This document shows, in pieces, positions 10,416 through 22,700 of a stretch of 64,000 nucleotides of DNA. Numbering within the stretch: the first letter of the stretch is position 1; every line of letters starts with the position of its first letter. Origin of the DNA: Mytilus edulis (Eukaryota > Mollusca > Bivalvia > Mytilida > Mytilidae). Below the pieces are notes generated by a model. It was not told the DNA's origin. It searched no databases and saw nothing but the letters and a program-made list of their open reading frames with translations. The stretch covers positions 20,943,750-21,007,749 of the forward strand of contig NC_092356.1 in NCBI RefSeq assembly GCF_963676685.1, written 5' to 3'. The translations under genes and the position numbers were made by a program.

Positions 10416-11240
10416 TGGGGGGCGGGGGTATGCGCGCGTTGTTCTGTGACAAAGCAACAACACACAGCGTACATTTTTTTATGATTAATTAATATTCACA
10501 TGATGAGAATGCAGTTTAGTTTTATTATTATGCATGCCGTGATTGTATTATTAATGTCAATTGTTCTTTACCGTTTTCGAGCATTCAAAACACTTTACTT
10601 GTATCAAACATTAATAACAAACAAGTTTCATGCCAACCACAAATATTGAAGTACATTAACACAAAGCAATTCTACCAGACTAAACAGCAACCTTTACCTC
10701 TAATACGATATTATACATACCAGACTGAGTGTTAACAACGTGACTTACAAACAAAGAGGAAAATACAAATTGAAATATTTTTCTCGTCATTTCCTTAAGA
10801 TATATCTATTCACATTTTAGCCTACATAAAATGAGGACAGATTAGTTGGAAAAGATAAGACATGCATTTACCGTAAACATAACAGTGTTGGTAGAAAATA
10901 AATTTTTCTTGGAAAAAAAATTCTTCAGGAAACACGTTTGTGCTGGGTTTTGAATATTTTTAAAGCACAACATATTTATTTTTTAAATACGTATTATCAG
11001 AATCAAGGATTGAAGACCAACAACTACACACAATAGAAAACGATCGTATACATGTACAGTATGTTCTTATCTTGCTAGTGATTGACCTATTAGTTGAATC
11101 AGAAAATCAAACAGCTTTCTAAACCAATTTTGTTTTAACATTTTTACCTTAAAAATAGAATGTTTATTTTCGAAAAATTAAGAACCGAGTTCAGTTAAGA
11201 AACTTCGCCTTCTTTCTATAACGTCCTGTTATTATATTTA
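10416..11240. other. Intergenic spacer between lectin and glycosidase
   Basis: AT-rich, with no exon or recognised repeat. It includes the sequence downstream of the glycosidase poly(A) signal. Confidence 0.4.
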
Positions 11241-11244
11241 ATTC

Positions 11245-11250
11245 TTTATT
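11245..11250 (-). terminator. Candidate poly(A) signal of the glycosidase gene
   Basis: TTTATT on the plus strand is AATAAA on the gene strand, 163 bases after the stop codon, in AT-rich 3' UTR-like sequence. Confidence 0.5.
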
Positions 11251-11412
11251 GTCACGTAAGTAAAATGAATTCATACTTGTGACATAAACAAAAATAACAA
11301 CAACAAAATATAACTGAGTTGAACACCCTCAAATATATATATATATACAAGAAAAAATAACTAAGAGTCCCCTGTCATCAGCTCTAAAGACTACTAGCTT
11401 TTAATTCAATTG

Positions 11413-13407
11413 TCACACTATACGAGTAAATATCGGAAGTTCGTCAAGTTTCACACTAATATTACGCAAATATTCAGGGCCATTAATAACAAGTCCATCT
11501 ATTGACGCCCTCCATCTGCCAAGGGGTAAATATATGTCTCTTGAACTTGCTCCCTGTTCTAACACAGGTGCTACAAGTGTGTTATTTCCAAGCAAAAATT
11601 CGGAGTCAATTTTTTGACATTCTTTATCCAGCGGAGATATCCACCACAAAGGGCGAATAATAGGAGCCCCTGTCCGAACGGACTCTTCGGCCAGCTCAAT
11701 TATAAGATCGGAATATTCTTCGTGCAACTGCACAAACTTTCGAGATATATTGACAACTTCATCGTCGTATTGCCAAGGTACAATAGAAAACTGCATTGCC
11801 GGAAGTAGTGCAGTAGCCTCTAACCATCTAATAAATAATTCACGGTCTGGCTTATTCCCTTCATATGCATTTCCGCCAATCATATCAGGCAATACGAATG
11901 GATATCCGAGTAAACCGAATGTCAATGCAGTGTTGATCAGCGTTTTCAATCCATTTTTATTTTCCCAGTTCGAATTTTTATCAAGCATGCGTACAAACAC
12001 TGGTAAATGCTGTGTGCTGACACCAACTCGAACTTCTTGATGTCGAACATCAGTATCAGAGGCATAAGCTAACTCCGCCCATTTAGTTGGATAGAAATTT
12101 GGACTGTCGTAAGCGGTTTCGAAAATATTTGGCAACCAGTTTGTTTCACCTGCATCAAATTTGAATGAGCTTATATTGTATGTTTTCTGTAAATATTGCA
12201 ATTTATGTAAAAACCAATGCACTGCATCCTTATTCGAAACATCTAAAATCCCCGCTGCATTCCCATCCCACCATGAAACAAGGGCCGGCACTTGTGAATC
12301 ATATTGTCTTACAAGAAAGAATCTAGATGCCGCATCTTGAAATGTTAATGAATCAATATTGAAGAATGGATGGACCCAAATAGTTACTCTAAATCCCATT
12401 GCATTTAGTTGTTTAACCATTTCAGTTGCATTAGGAAATTTGTTGACATTAAAAACCATATCACCATATTTTGGTGTCCAGTCATCGTCTATTTCTACTT
12501 GTGAATGTGAAAAGTTATATTTTAAAATATTTGAAGCAAACTCTATTACAGTTGTTTGATTTATATCTTTATGGTATTGAGCCCATGTTGACCAAATCGG
12601 ATACTTAAATAATTTTCTATCTGGAATATCTGATGGCTTGGAAAATGACGCCGACATGAAATCATGAATCTTCCGAACGTTATCAGCGATGCAAATTGTG
12701 TAATTCAAATGAGGGTACCCTCCTTTGATATTCGTATATGGATACTTTTCATATTTAGCCATAAGGCAGATTTGTTTATCGGACGTTTGGTTGATGCTAA
12801 TATAAAGCGGAACATCGCTACTAATGTTTATCCCTACTCCTTGTGAATTGATGAAATAACGTTCCTGTACACCTCCAATACGTCTAGCGTATGAATCATT
12901 AGCAACAAAAGCAGAGAGGTTCATTGTCGTCTGCTCCAAAGGCCAGAACTGGTTCCAATCCTCGTAACCACCATACCAGTGAGCATTATCTAAATCAAAA
13001 CAATCTAACAAAATTTGATCAGAGCAAGAATGTGTTCTCCAATATATATCATAGCACTCGACAGATGCATATTTATTATAAGATATAAGTAGATCTTTTG
13101 TACCAATCCAGTCCAGACAAAGAACATTATCGGAACTCCCACAGTCCTCAGCAACTATTTTTGTACTTCCGGTATTTGATAATTGTCCGGATAGACGAAC
13201 ATCTGTATCTGAATTTTTTATTTTAAAATTCCAGGTATATTTTTCCAGGTGTAAATTCCCAACAACATACTCGTCTTCAATCTCAGGTTCCTCGTTATTA
13301 TTTCGTCCAACTTGCCAGGCAATTATTCCAACAATTGCGCTCAGCAATATCAATGAAAGCAAGGCGAGACCAACTTTCATTCTTCCATTAATTTTGTGCC
13401 CAGACAT
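11413..13407 (-). CDS. MYORG-like family 31 glycosidase, type II membrane protein
   Basis: One uninterrupted frame of 664 residues. A short N-terminal cytoplasmic part is followed by a membrane anchor (about residues 12-33). The lumenal part has several N-glycosylation sites (NLS, NDS, NIS, NQT, NYT, NFS), a beta-sandwich region, and then the GH31 barrel. The barrel shows DDDWTPKYGD (307-316), TIWVHPF (342-348), the nucleophile motif KFDAGE (Asp418) and the acid/base region LPDMIGG (Asp508). These match myogenesis-regulating glycosidase, an ER/Golgi alpha-galactosidase-type enzyme; the human protein is about 50 residues longer. The coding region is intronless. An acceptor-like ttcag at 13,416-13,417, nine bases before the ATG, suggests a separate 5' UTR exon. 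The ATG is the first in frame and leads straight into the anchor, which supports it. Confidence 0.95.
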   Translation of the reverse strand: MSGHKINGRMKVGLALLSLILLSAIVGIIAWQVGRNNNEEPEIEDEYVVGNLHLEKYTWNFKIKNSDTDVRLSGQLSNTGSTKIVAEDCGSSDNVLCLDWIGTKDLLISYNKYASVECYDIYWRTHSCSDQILLDCFDLDNAHWYGGYEDWNQFWPLEQTTMNLSAFVANDSYARRIGGVQERYFINSQGVGINISSDVPLYISINQTSDKQICLMAKYEKYPYTNIKGGYPHLNYTICIADNVRKIHDFMSASFSKPSDIPDRKLFKYPIWSTWAQYHKDINQTTVIEFASNILKYNFSHSQVEIDDDWTPKYGDMVFNVNKFPNATEMVKQLNAMGFRVTIWVHPFFNIDSLTFQDAASRFFLVRQYDSQVPALVSWWDGNAAGILDVSNKDAVHWFLHKLQYLQKTYNISSFKFDAGETNWLPNIFETAYDSPNFYPTKWAELAYASDTDVRHQEVRVGVSTQHLPVFVRMLDKNSNWENKNGLKTLINTALTFGLLGYPFVLPDMIGGNAYEGNKPDRELFIRWLEATALLPAMQFSIVPWQYDDEVVNISRKFVQLHEEYSDLIIELAEESVRTGAPIIRPLWWISPLDKECQKIDSEFLLGNNTLVAPVLEQGASSRDIYLPLGRWRASIDGLVINGPEYLRNISVKLDELPIFTRIV

Positions 13408-13417
13408 AAAAACTTCT

Positions 13418-15789
13418 GAAATGTTTGAATGATATGTTATTACTACAATTAAATTGACACAAAATACGTAAATCCTAATAAATAAATGGACAAAACGTGT
13501 CTAAATATCGGGGGAAAGTTTATAAACAGTAAATCTACTTTAATTACTAAAAGTAGAAATTGCAAGACAAATATTGAACCGATTTCGCTTCTGTCCAATT
13601 TTACCTTAGAATTAATCAAAAATGAACTTTTTTTGTTTGACGTGGTTAAAAGATTTATCCCTCCTGTTTTTTTTCTCAGTCGAATAAAAAACAATTACTA
13701 CGTGGTGTACATATTAGGACGTGCAGCATGTACAGATATGAGACTCCTCTCAGTTGCAAAAGGGACGTTATTTTGGGATTTCATGCAAGCTCTCTGCCCT
13801 AACAAACATACCTTAATTTTCTAATGGTAGTACCCTTCCTTTAGTATATCTTCAGAACCTATCTATAGTATTATGTAATATTATTATTGTTAATTTATTC
13901 TCGTCATGAATGTGCATGAAATATTTGCCACTACGCGTACGTAAAGCAAGCAACACTCAATCTGTTAATTGTTTAGAACTGAATAAGTGTAATGATGAGC
14001 GGATGTACTACCTGGCAAAAAACAAAATCATTTCCATTAGTTTTTTAAAAACCCTTTTTCGTTCGCAACCGGATGTGACGTACTATGGTTTGGTGGTATT
14101 TCACCTTAGCACCTGTTTGAAAATTTCAAATTTGCACCCTATATGCAAAAAAGTCAATCTAAAGTCATTTTTGGGGATAAAAATATAAAAATAAGTTCTA
14201 AAACTAGATACAAAAGATATTTTTCTATAAATAAGTCGTTTTTGTTGTGCTTCAAACGCATATGTAGGAGAAACAAGCTATCTAAAAGTGACTGTGCATA
14301 TTTCTTGAATTTTGGCTTTGACCTTTGACCCCGATTTAAAAAAAAGTGACCACGGCAGACAACGACGACAACGCTATTTCGATGAGGATTGTTCTCCTCT
14401 TTCCAATGATATAAAATATAGCCGCATGTTATTCCGTTAAGGCAAATCGATAATATTTGTTGATTTGGCACCCTACTATTAATAGCAACTGCGTGAATTA
14501 TGGTTACAAATTATCTGGATCAATGTTTTGTATTTTACACAATATAATAAATTGTTGATTGGGCATACCATGTATTGATTTTTAAGAATAAAACAGATTG
14601 TATTCCTTGTTTGTACAACATTCACTTGAAAAAATAGTTTATATAGATATCTTTTTTTATATTTAGTATAATTGGGCGTTCTTATGCTTGCTATGAGCAT
14701 TTGGAGTTTGTTGTCTTTTATCGCTGCAAGACCAAAACTAGTGAGGTTTTTTGGAACAAGTTCGAAAGCGAAATAGATATACCAATCCGTGGTTTATATA
14801 AAATACTTATTGCTCAATATTCGCTTCCACATTTTTTGTTAAAATATCGGTGGCGGATTCTGTTTATAAAGGTGAGGAACACTAATTGCATAAGAGGGGG
14901 CTACTCCGGTCATGCTTTAGGTATTCCCTAACTGATCAACCAAACTTTTCTCACAATGGGGGGGGGGGGAGGTCTCGGCTCCCCTGACCCCCTCCTAAAT
15001 CTGCCTCTCTACATGGTCTACTCATGGAGAACCATATATGTAAAGATAGAATAAATCAAGACCGCGATTAATCATAATCTGAAGTATATTCCAAAATGAA
15101 CAGTAAATTTATAATAAGATAATATCATTTCACTAACATGCTCGTTATACTGCGCTATTCAAATTATAAAGACATTAATAGATATCAACTTACCTTTTAT
15201 TTTTACAATTTCGATAAAAGAACTCTTCGTACGGGATAACCAAGGTCGTTCGAATATTTAGCAATCGATTTGTGTTATCAAGAAAAGGTAAAACTGATTG
15301 TACAAGTATCAAAATGTTTTGAACAAGATTATAAATTATAACAAATAAATCGTTTAACTTTGATAAAAAATGCAAATAAGGTGAAGAAATATTATCATCA
15401 AGTGAACCTACTTACAAACGTAGATAAAATTGTTCCTCATATATGTACATAGTGTATTTTAAGTGTTGTGTACGTGTTTAGAAATGAATTTGAAACGTTA
15501 CTGTAGCTTCAAACAATTTTAAGCAATTAAAAATGTTATTGATCAGAAAAAAATGTATACTTTAAAATCGTTGAACCTAGCACATGTAAATGTGGTTTTT
15601 TTTTATCGGAGTCGCCGAAGACGTAATGAGGTTTTCTAAATTAACTAGAGGTCGTCTGCCCATTTGTCCTGCCGAAAGAAAACTTTCGACAAGCATTTTT
15701 TTGCTTTTAAGAAAGGTACTGATTTGATGTTTTGCCTGCAACTTTACTGATTTGAGCCCTTTTTCTGCTGATTTTAATATTTTTTTTAT
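13418..15789. other. AT-rich spacer upstream of the glycosidase
   Basis: No gene is supported. A 5' UTR exon of the glycosidase is expected here but could not be fixed. A short repeat-like block at about 14,850-14,995 runs from ggtggcggattct to a G-run and ggctcccctgaccccctcct, resembling the G/C-rich element at 57,548-57,720. Confidence 0.4.
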
Positions 15790-16125
15790 TATGTTGTACT
15801 GTTACAACACTGTACCAGATTGGGGAAGGGTTGTCGCCTTGAAACATGTTTTCCCGCCACATCCTATATATGCATGGCCAAAATCAGGATCCTGTAGCTC
15901 AGTTATTGTCGTTGGGTCATGTCTGTCATATTTTTTTTATATAAATTATTATACTTGTTAAGAATAAAACCGTTAGTTTTTCTCAATTGACTTGTTTTAT
16001 ATTTTTCATCTCGGAGTTGTCATGGCCGACTATACAGTATGGGTTTTCTCATCGTTGAAGGCCACACGGTTCCCTATAATTGCTTACATCCACTTCATTT
16101 GAACTGTGATATACAGTTGTCTCAT
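15790..16125 (+). repeat. Dispersed repeat R3
   Basis: Contains the R3 order of motifs: tcaggatcctgtagctcagt, gttattgtcgttgggtcatg, accgttagtttttctc, ttgaaggccacacggt, and gttgtctcatta at the 3' end. It is diverged relative to the copy at 30,700. Confidence 0.65.
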
Positions 16126-16960
16126 TAGAATGCAGAATACATCTCCATAATTTTGTTATGTTTTACAAAACGTATGACTGTGTCATTATAAAGCTAAGTA
16201 AACAAAACAAACCAATGAAAATATTACACAAACAGCTATAATACAGATCTCATATAATTATGAAGGTTTCGTCTCCAAGAGGATAGAAAAATTGTCAATT
16301 TTAGTCTTCTTCTGAACAGCAGTAAAACCGTTGTCAAAGGGGGGCGTAGGTTTTCGGCTATGTGGGATCTATAAAAACGCAGAAACATCAAGACAGGAAG
16401 GGGGACCCGATGCCTCGGGTAAAGAAGGTGCACGTTACGAACCCATGCAAAAACTCTCTTAAGGGTCCGTAAGTGATCTGCTGCAAGGGAAAATATATGT
16501 CCCTATCCATATGAAATGGCTTACTTATTGTATAATATTGTCAGCTTCATCTCATCCTAAACATGCATGTACTATTTGCCACTGAACGCAAAACAAACAA
16601 CAATCAATCAATTGTTTTGTGTGAACACTACATTGTATTTAGCATCAACACCTGATATAGTTATTCCCGAAGCAAAGAAAAATGATAGCAAAAAAGTATC
16701 TATTGTATTCCTCGTACAGTAAAGATTAATAATCGTACTATTCATCCGTTTTACACGATTTTTTCTGTGAAAAAAATAGTTTATTTCGAAATACAGTGTT
16801 CTTCTAGTTTAAATATGAATAACTTTTTTTCTACGAAAATGTCGAATGAGAAGTTGAAGAATAAATGTGTTTTTAACAAGATTGAACTCGTTACATGCTT
16901 TTCAGTTTAAACGGGTATCACCCTGTCAGATTCCGACGCTTTGAAGATAGAGAAAGCAAA
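16126..16960. other. No feature recognised
   Basis: AT-rich intergenic sequence. A minor G/C-rich patch near 16,340-16,430 has no frame or motif that I can assign. Confidence 0.35.
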
Positions 16961-17407
16961 TGGTCCGAGACCACAATTGTCGTCCCTTGATTTTCGTCAA
17001 ATATAGTCCCTAGTGTTGACAGTGGGTTACTTGCCATTAATTTTTGTACCCCTTCCAAATTTATTTCTCCATGTTTAATGCCTCATATTGCAAGTAGGGG
17101 GTGAAATTACACTGTAAAAAAATTTGGGTCCAGAATTTTAAAGGAAAATAGTGAGTTGGTCCAGGTGAAAAAGGTTGAAAAATAGCACTTCGGAAGCTGT
17201 CAAAAGATTTCAAGACGCACTAAAGATAAAATTGTCCATATTTTGATTTAGAGGCGATGAAGTTTTCTATAATTTTGATATAATTTGTCCCAATAGTAGT
17301 ACAACACACTGTAAAAGTTTCTTTGAGAAAGCGCAGGTGGGATTTTTTTTTATTTTCATTTATGTTCTAAAAGAAATGCACTACGAAATAATTGTGGTCT
17401 CGGACCA
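16961..17407. mobile_element. 447-bp element with perfect 18-bp inverted termini
   Basis: TGGTCCGAGACCACAATT at 16,961-16,978 is exactly complemented by AATTGTGGTCTCGGACCA at 17,390-17,407. The interior has no coding frame, so this is a MITE-type non-autonomous DNA element. Flanks (gcaaa and aataaa) do not give an unambiguous target duplication. The superfamily is unknown to me. Confidence 0.75.
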
Positions 17408-17850
17408 AATAAAGGATCATAATCAACCCTAGATAGTTGTTACACTATTTGGAATCAGTATAACAAAACTTGACAGAATAACGTAGAATATATTGAAAAT
17501 AAGACGAATTTGACCTAACTAGACTTCACATTTGTTTTTTTCATCGCTTTAATATAGTAATAAGAAGATAATGGTATGATGGCAAATGAGGCAGCTATCC
17601 AACAACGCTCAAATTATATATTAATCATCGGTGTTTAGTCGGGTTACATTTGCTAAGTCAAATTCTTTATAATATTTTCGCACTACAGTTTATCTTTTAA
17701 CATGTATGTCGTAAATTACATCTTTCATTCTATTATCCATGATGTTTCTGACCTCTATTATAAAAGAGAGTTCTCGAAACAACTTAGACAATAAATTCAG
17801 ATAAAAAATGTATAAAATCATAAATTTAGTAGCATAAATATTTATGAAAC
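17408..17850. other. No feature recognised
   Basis: AT-rich sequence between two inverted-repeat elements. A short gatggcaaatgaggcagctatcc near 17,577 resembles R3 edges but is too short to call. Confidence 0.35.
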
Positions 17851-19155
17851 CAGGGCCGTAACTACATTGAGGCAAATGAGGCAAATGCCTCATGTTTGAA
17901 ATTTCGAAAAAAATAAAAAAAAAAAAAAAAAAACTGAAACAAAAGATTGTCTTCATATCAAATTGTTTTCACGGAAAGTGTCTTGCAAAACGCGAGTTCT
18001 CTTTACTCTCAGATGTCGCCCTTGCATGTTTATCGTGGTCCATGTTTCTACTTTATTTTTAGTTTTCAGAGTTGATGGTCTATTGTTTGTACTTCTGTGT
18101 CCCGGGTTTGTCTTTTGTTCATTTATTGTCCTACTTTATGACTATATAGATATAGGAAGATGTGGTGTGAGTGCCAACGAGACAACTCTCCATCCAAATA
18201 GTCTGAGTGTTGATTTTCATTTGTAAACGTGTGGTTTTGCAATGTTGCATTTCCACCAATGTGCAGGCATTGTACGAGAAAAATTTTTAAGAATATTTAC
18301 GATGTTACTGGACAAAGAAAAATATTGTCGTTTCTGCATGGAATTGAACTTGATACCAAAGAATACAAAACTGGCTCTTTTTGTTGTACATAAAACTAGA
18401 TAGCTGACATAGTTTAAATTAAAGTAAGACCACCAATTTCCCGGTATCAAATCATCTATAAGAACATCAACGTATTGCCATATGATCTTTTACATTAAAG
18501 GGTTAAACTTGCATTAAGTCGTGTTCAGACCATTTTACAGAAAATAAAAGAAGATGGACTACATGTGCACGGGACCTTATCTCACACAAAATTAATGCAT
18601 AGAAAAAATACAAATTATCAATGGTCAAAGTTTTTATTCTTGTTCTTCATCTTGATAGTTTCTGGTGGGGTTTTCAACAATAAAAGAATCATTAATACCA
18701 TAAAACAAGGTCAAGATTATCCTTAGTGTCGACTTAAGCAGTACTTAAAGTATACTACTGCACTGTCACTAGTCACAAAGAAATCACCAAAGTCTAAGAA
18801 CAATACGAGACAAAGAACAAACAGACAGACAGATGCGATTTTAATGATTGTGAGAATTAAGATTTTTGCTTTATCCTTCATATCGGTCTACTTTTAATGT
18901 TGTCCCCGTAAAACCCGTAAAAGTCTTAAATTACAATGAATCTATATTTTTGCTTTGAGACCAGAATATTGTCAAAAAAAGCGCTAAAAATAAATTATGT
19001 TTCAATGTAAGAAAGAGTCCGGGAAACGCTCAGAATGCACGATTTTGCTTTAATTTTCTCAGAGCTTCCCCAGACCCCTCGCCAAAAATTTTTCGCCCCT
19101 TACGCTCTGCGAATATATCTTGCCTCGTTATTAAAAGTGGCTAGTTACGGCCCTG
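17851..19155. mobile_element. Possible hAT-like element, ends CAGGGCCGTAACTA
   Basis: CCAGGGCCGTAACTA at 17,851-17,865 is matched in inverse by TAGTTACGGCCCTGG ending at 19,155, about 1.3 kb away. CAGGG-type termini are usual for hAT elements, but the flanking 8 bp do not form a target duplication, so the pairing may join two different copies. An R3-like segment lies inside at about 17,990-18,225. No transposase frame is visible. Confidence 0.35.
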
Positions 19156-19164
19156 GAAATTATA

Positions 19165-19310
19165 TACATCAACACTATATATGTACCATTATATGTCAAA
19201 GGCTCCGTGTTGAAGGCCGTACCTTGATCTATAATAATGGTTTACTTGTATAAATTGTTACTTGGATGGAGAGCTGTTTCATTGGAACTCATACCACATC
19301 TTCCTATATC
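19165..19310 (+). repeat. R3-family 3' part
   Basis: Shows gttgaaggccgtaccttgat, then ggatggagagctgtttcatt and actcataccacatcttccta. A closely similar copy is at 59,400-59,510. Confidence 0.65.
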
Positions 19311-19513
19311 TATATACAAATCGAAATGATCAATGAAATCAGCTTGAACAACTACTGGACAGACAGATATTCCATTGAACGCTTGTTTCATAGAGATTTC
19401 GTTCTATACAGTGATTGCGTCATGCAAACTAGAAAAATAAAAGACAACTTACATTAGTGTTTCCTACTTTTATAAACGATATTCCTCTTTGGCTATTCAC
19501 CACAATGTTCATA

Positions 19514-19519
19514 TTTATT
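19514..19519 (-). terminator. Candidate poly(A) signal of the sialin-like gene
   Basis: AATAAA on the gene strand, about 110 bases after the stop codon at 19,629-19,631. Confidence 0.45.
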
Positions 19520-19628
19520 TTGTTAATGAAGCACTGTTAATCTATAATTTCATACAACATTAACCTTTCAATTAAAGACCTTGCACGGTTCATAACTTTA
19601 TAATTTAGTATTGTCAAAGACGTGTTTA

Positions 19629-19781
19629 TCATTTTTTTTCTGTTTTTTCAAAATTCATTTCAGTTTCATCTTTGGCCCATTCTTGAACTTCTCCACTTAC
19701 AAAACATCCATAAACAACAATTCCCAGCAGGCATACTCCCGCACATACATAAAACATGTGTCTCCACTCCTCAGCTGTATC
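19629..19781 (-). CDS. Sialin-like gene, exon 11 (last)
   Basis: Acceptor attgttttgttag. The exon encodes DTAEEWRHMFYVCAGVCLLG, the last membrane helix, then SGEVQEWAKDE, the conserved family C-terminal motif, and a short Lys/Glu tail ending in TGA. Confidence 0.92.
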   Translation of the reverse strand, partial: DTAEEWRHMFYVCAGVCLLGIVVYGCFVSGEVQEWAKDETEMNFEKTEKK

Positions 19782-22700
19782 CTAACAAAACAATAATTGT
19801 CAATGTTACATCTAGTATGTTGATGAATAGTACACATGAATAATTATTTATAAACATTCATTATAGAATTTCTTAGAGTTAAAACTATTTCTTTCTGGTC
19901 ATGCACTGCAAATCCAAAATCCTTTGAAATAAGCATCGGGTTATTCCTCACTTCTTACCAACAAGCTGTTTATAAAACAAATGATACGAAAGACAAAATG
20001 ATCGCAAAATTGAGGGTAGCACAACCATTCTTCTCTCGCGTTTATCTTATTTTATATGTATACCGTTGCATTAGTAGGGGTAAATGCATAATCCACGAAA
20101 GTCATGTTGAAATTCTTATTGCATATTACTAGTATGGTGTTTATGGTTGGCTAACCCGAAAAAACAGTTGATATTCTCCTAGCAAACCTTTTTAATAGTC
20201 AGAAGGCTGTTACGGCTTTGTATCTCGAAACGATAATACCAATTCTTAAATAGGTGCCAAGTTTGAATTCAACTGTAAACGTATTACTTATTTGTTTCGA
20301 AAATGTTGTAATAGAATACCCCCCCCCCTTTTCCTCCTCGAATATTAGCATATATAGTTACAAGCTGTGCAGATAATATAGATTAGTTGAGAGCAAAACA
20401 ATGTTCGATAATAAAAGTACTTTTTACAGAAAATATCTACAATGAAAAATGTGGTTTTTAATTCAAACAATTGCAAAAATACTACATTCACCGTAAGAAC
20501 ACCGCTCGTGGCGTGATGTGTTTGTCTCGACCTTGCTTGTTGGGAATATTTCGTGCTGATGGTCAGTTGTTCACCTTGGAATACTCTGCCTTCCTCTTCT
20601 AGTACCACAGCTTCTTCAACCAGTCAGCACTTTATTAATCGTCGTGACTATAACAGTTTCCTGGAAACGGCCACTAAAGGTAACGAGCCAGTTACGGCTA
20701 TTTATCTAGCACCGATTATAGAATTGACAAAAACACCAGTACTTACTTGCAGCCTACTTCCTTATCGTAATTAATCATGCATACGTGTAAATATATTACT
20801 TACATTTGGTGTTAACATACTTGTTACAATTGGTGCCACCATACCAGGAACAATAGCTAGCGTATTGGTCAACCCAAGTAAGGTGCCCGCATACCTAAAA
20901 GACCATATGAATTATCAGTATAACAATGTTAATTTGTGGAAGCACAGGAATTCAAACCATTATATGTTTTCTTAAACGGTAGCGTTTGCAGTCATTTTGT
21001 ATTAGCAAATGTACCTCCATATATATTAGAGAGCGATAACTTCAAATCTTTTTTATATATGCGTTAAGCTCGAAACACAATTTATTTACTTACTTTTGTC
21101 CTATATCGATATTGTTAACAAGACATCCAGCATTGTGGAAACCATTAAACAAAAATGCTAAAGATAATAGGACCACAATTTCACGATCTTCGCATGATGT
21201 GAAACCAGTTCCGATAAGGAATAGACCACTTCCAACAAAACCTGATAAAATAACGCAAACATTAGAATTACAGAATCCAGTCAGTTTGATTATATCCCTT
21301 TAAAGGTTGTGAAGGATTGAAAAATAAAAAAAGACGAAATGGGCGGATAGACAAACAACGCTTGACCATAACACGTTCGTTTCGTAGTTACAGCACTGCT
21401 TAATAAAACATACGGTCATACCTCATGTCGATATTATGTGGTTTTATATGTTAGCATTGCGAAAGGTCATACATGTTCAGACTAAAAATTATGTATTTAC
21501 TCAATCTGTTGGATGTGTATTGAATGATACTTTACCCTAGGAGTACTCTTGAACCGGCACTTTGCGTCTTTTGTTCATTGTATTTGTTTGTTTGTGCTGT
21601 GTTTGTTTTTGGTGCTTCGATGTTTTTCTGATCATTTAAGCCACTTCCAACTTATTATTACAGTTTTTTTTACATTCTGCTGTTACACAACTGTTCTTAG
21701 TTGAGTGTTCACAAACATGTTTAACCCCGCCACATTATATACATATATACCTGTTCCAAGTCATAGGTCTGGAATTCATTGGTTCTCGTTGGTTGCTGTC
21801 TGTCATTTGTTTCGTTCATGTATTTATCATTGTCGTTGGATCGCTCATTTGATTGGTTTCCCATTATGTCATGCCTCTTTAGTTCACTTTACGGTATGGT
21901 ATATGCTCATGTTTATAGGCCGAACAGTTCCGTAAATCAGTTTCATATGGACTCTTTTTTTATGGAAAGAATCTACTTTTAAAAGTTTTATCAATAAAAT
22001 AAGTCTTGATTTGTTAAGGTTTTTCGGTCGGATACAATACTTCTCTGACATCAGTTTAACATCATTTAGCTTTATCAGCAGTTTAAAGGCTGTTTCTTGA
22101 ATCGTACATATCATAACTGGTTTGTTTTTATAGATCATTTAAGCCATTTCATATTCATATAAAAGCAGAAGATACCAAAATAGCGGTTTGGAAACTAATA
22201 TAGAAGAGTCGAAAAAGGACCCATTTGAAGATTGCACTAACACAAGTCCAATAAAACAATAAAAACACTTAATTAAGAGTGAACAGTATAAACACCAGAA
22301 ACGCCATAGAGGACACTGGTACTCAGATGCTCCTTTCAGTTAGCAGCTTTTACTTCTCTAATTTCCGCGCCTGTCGTTTACATTTTAATCTGGCAATATT
22401 CTCTGGTGACATCAATTAAGATATAATAACTGTTGAACATTTTTAAATGTCTTTTGCCTAGTCCTTATATAGCAAAATGTGTTTTGAAGTGTTATGCCGC
22501 TTTTAACTTTTATTATATAGTTATGATTTATATAATAACTTTGTACCTAGACAGGAACATAAGCGTCTTATAACTGTAGTCGAAATTATACTTTTTTTAC
22601 GCAGGAAGTCTACTAATTGGCTTATCAAAAATCCAGTTAGAACTTGACAGGCAAAAGGCAATGACGATACAGCTCCATTCTGGAACCGCGCTGAAGTACG

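Noticed and set aside
13486-13824. 112-codon plus-strand open frame upstream of the glycosidase
   Set aside because: Low-complexity AT-rich translation, no domain, and antisense to likely 5' UTR/intron sequence.
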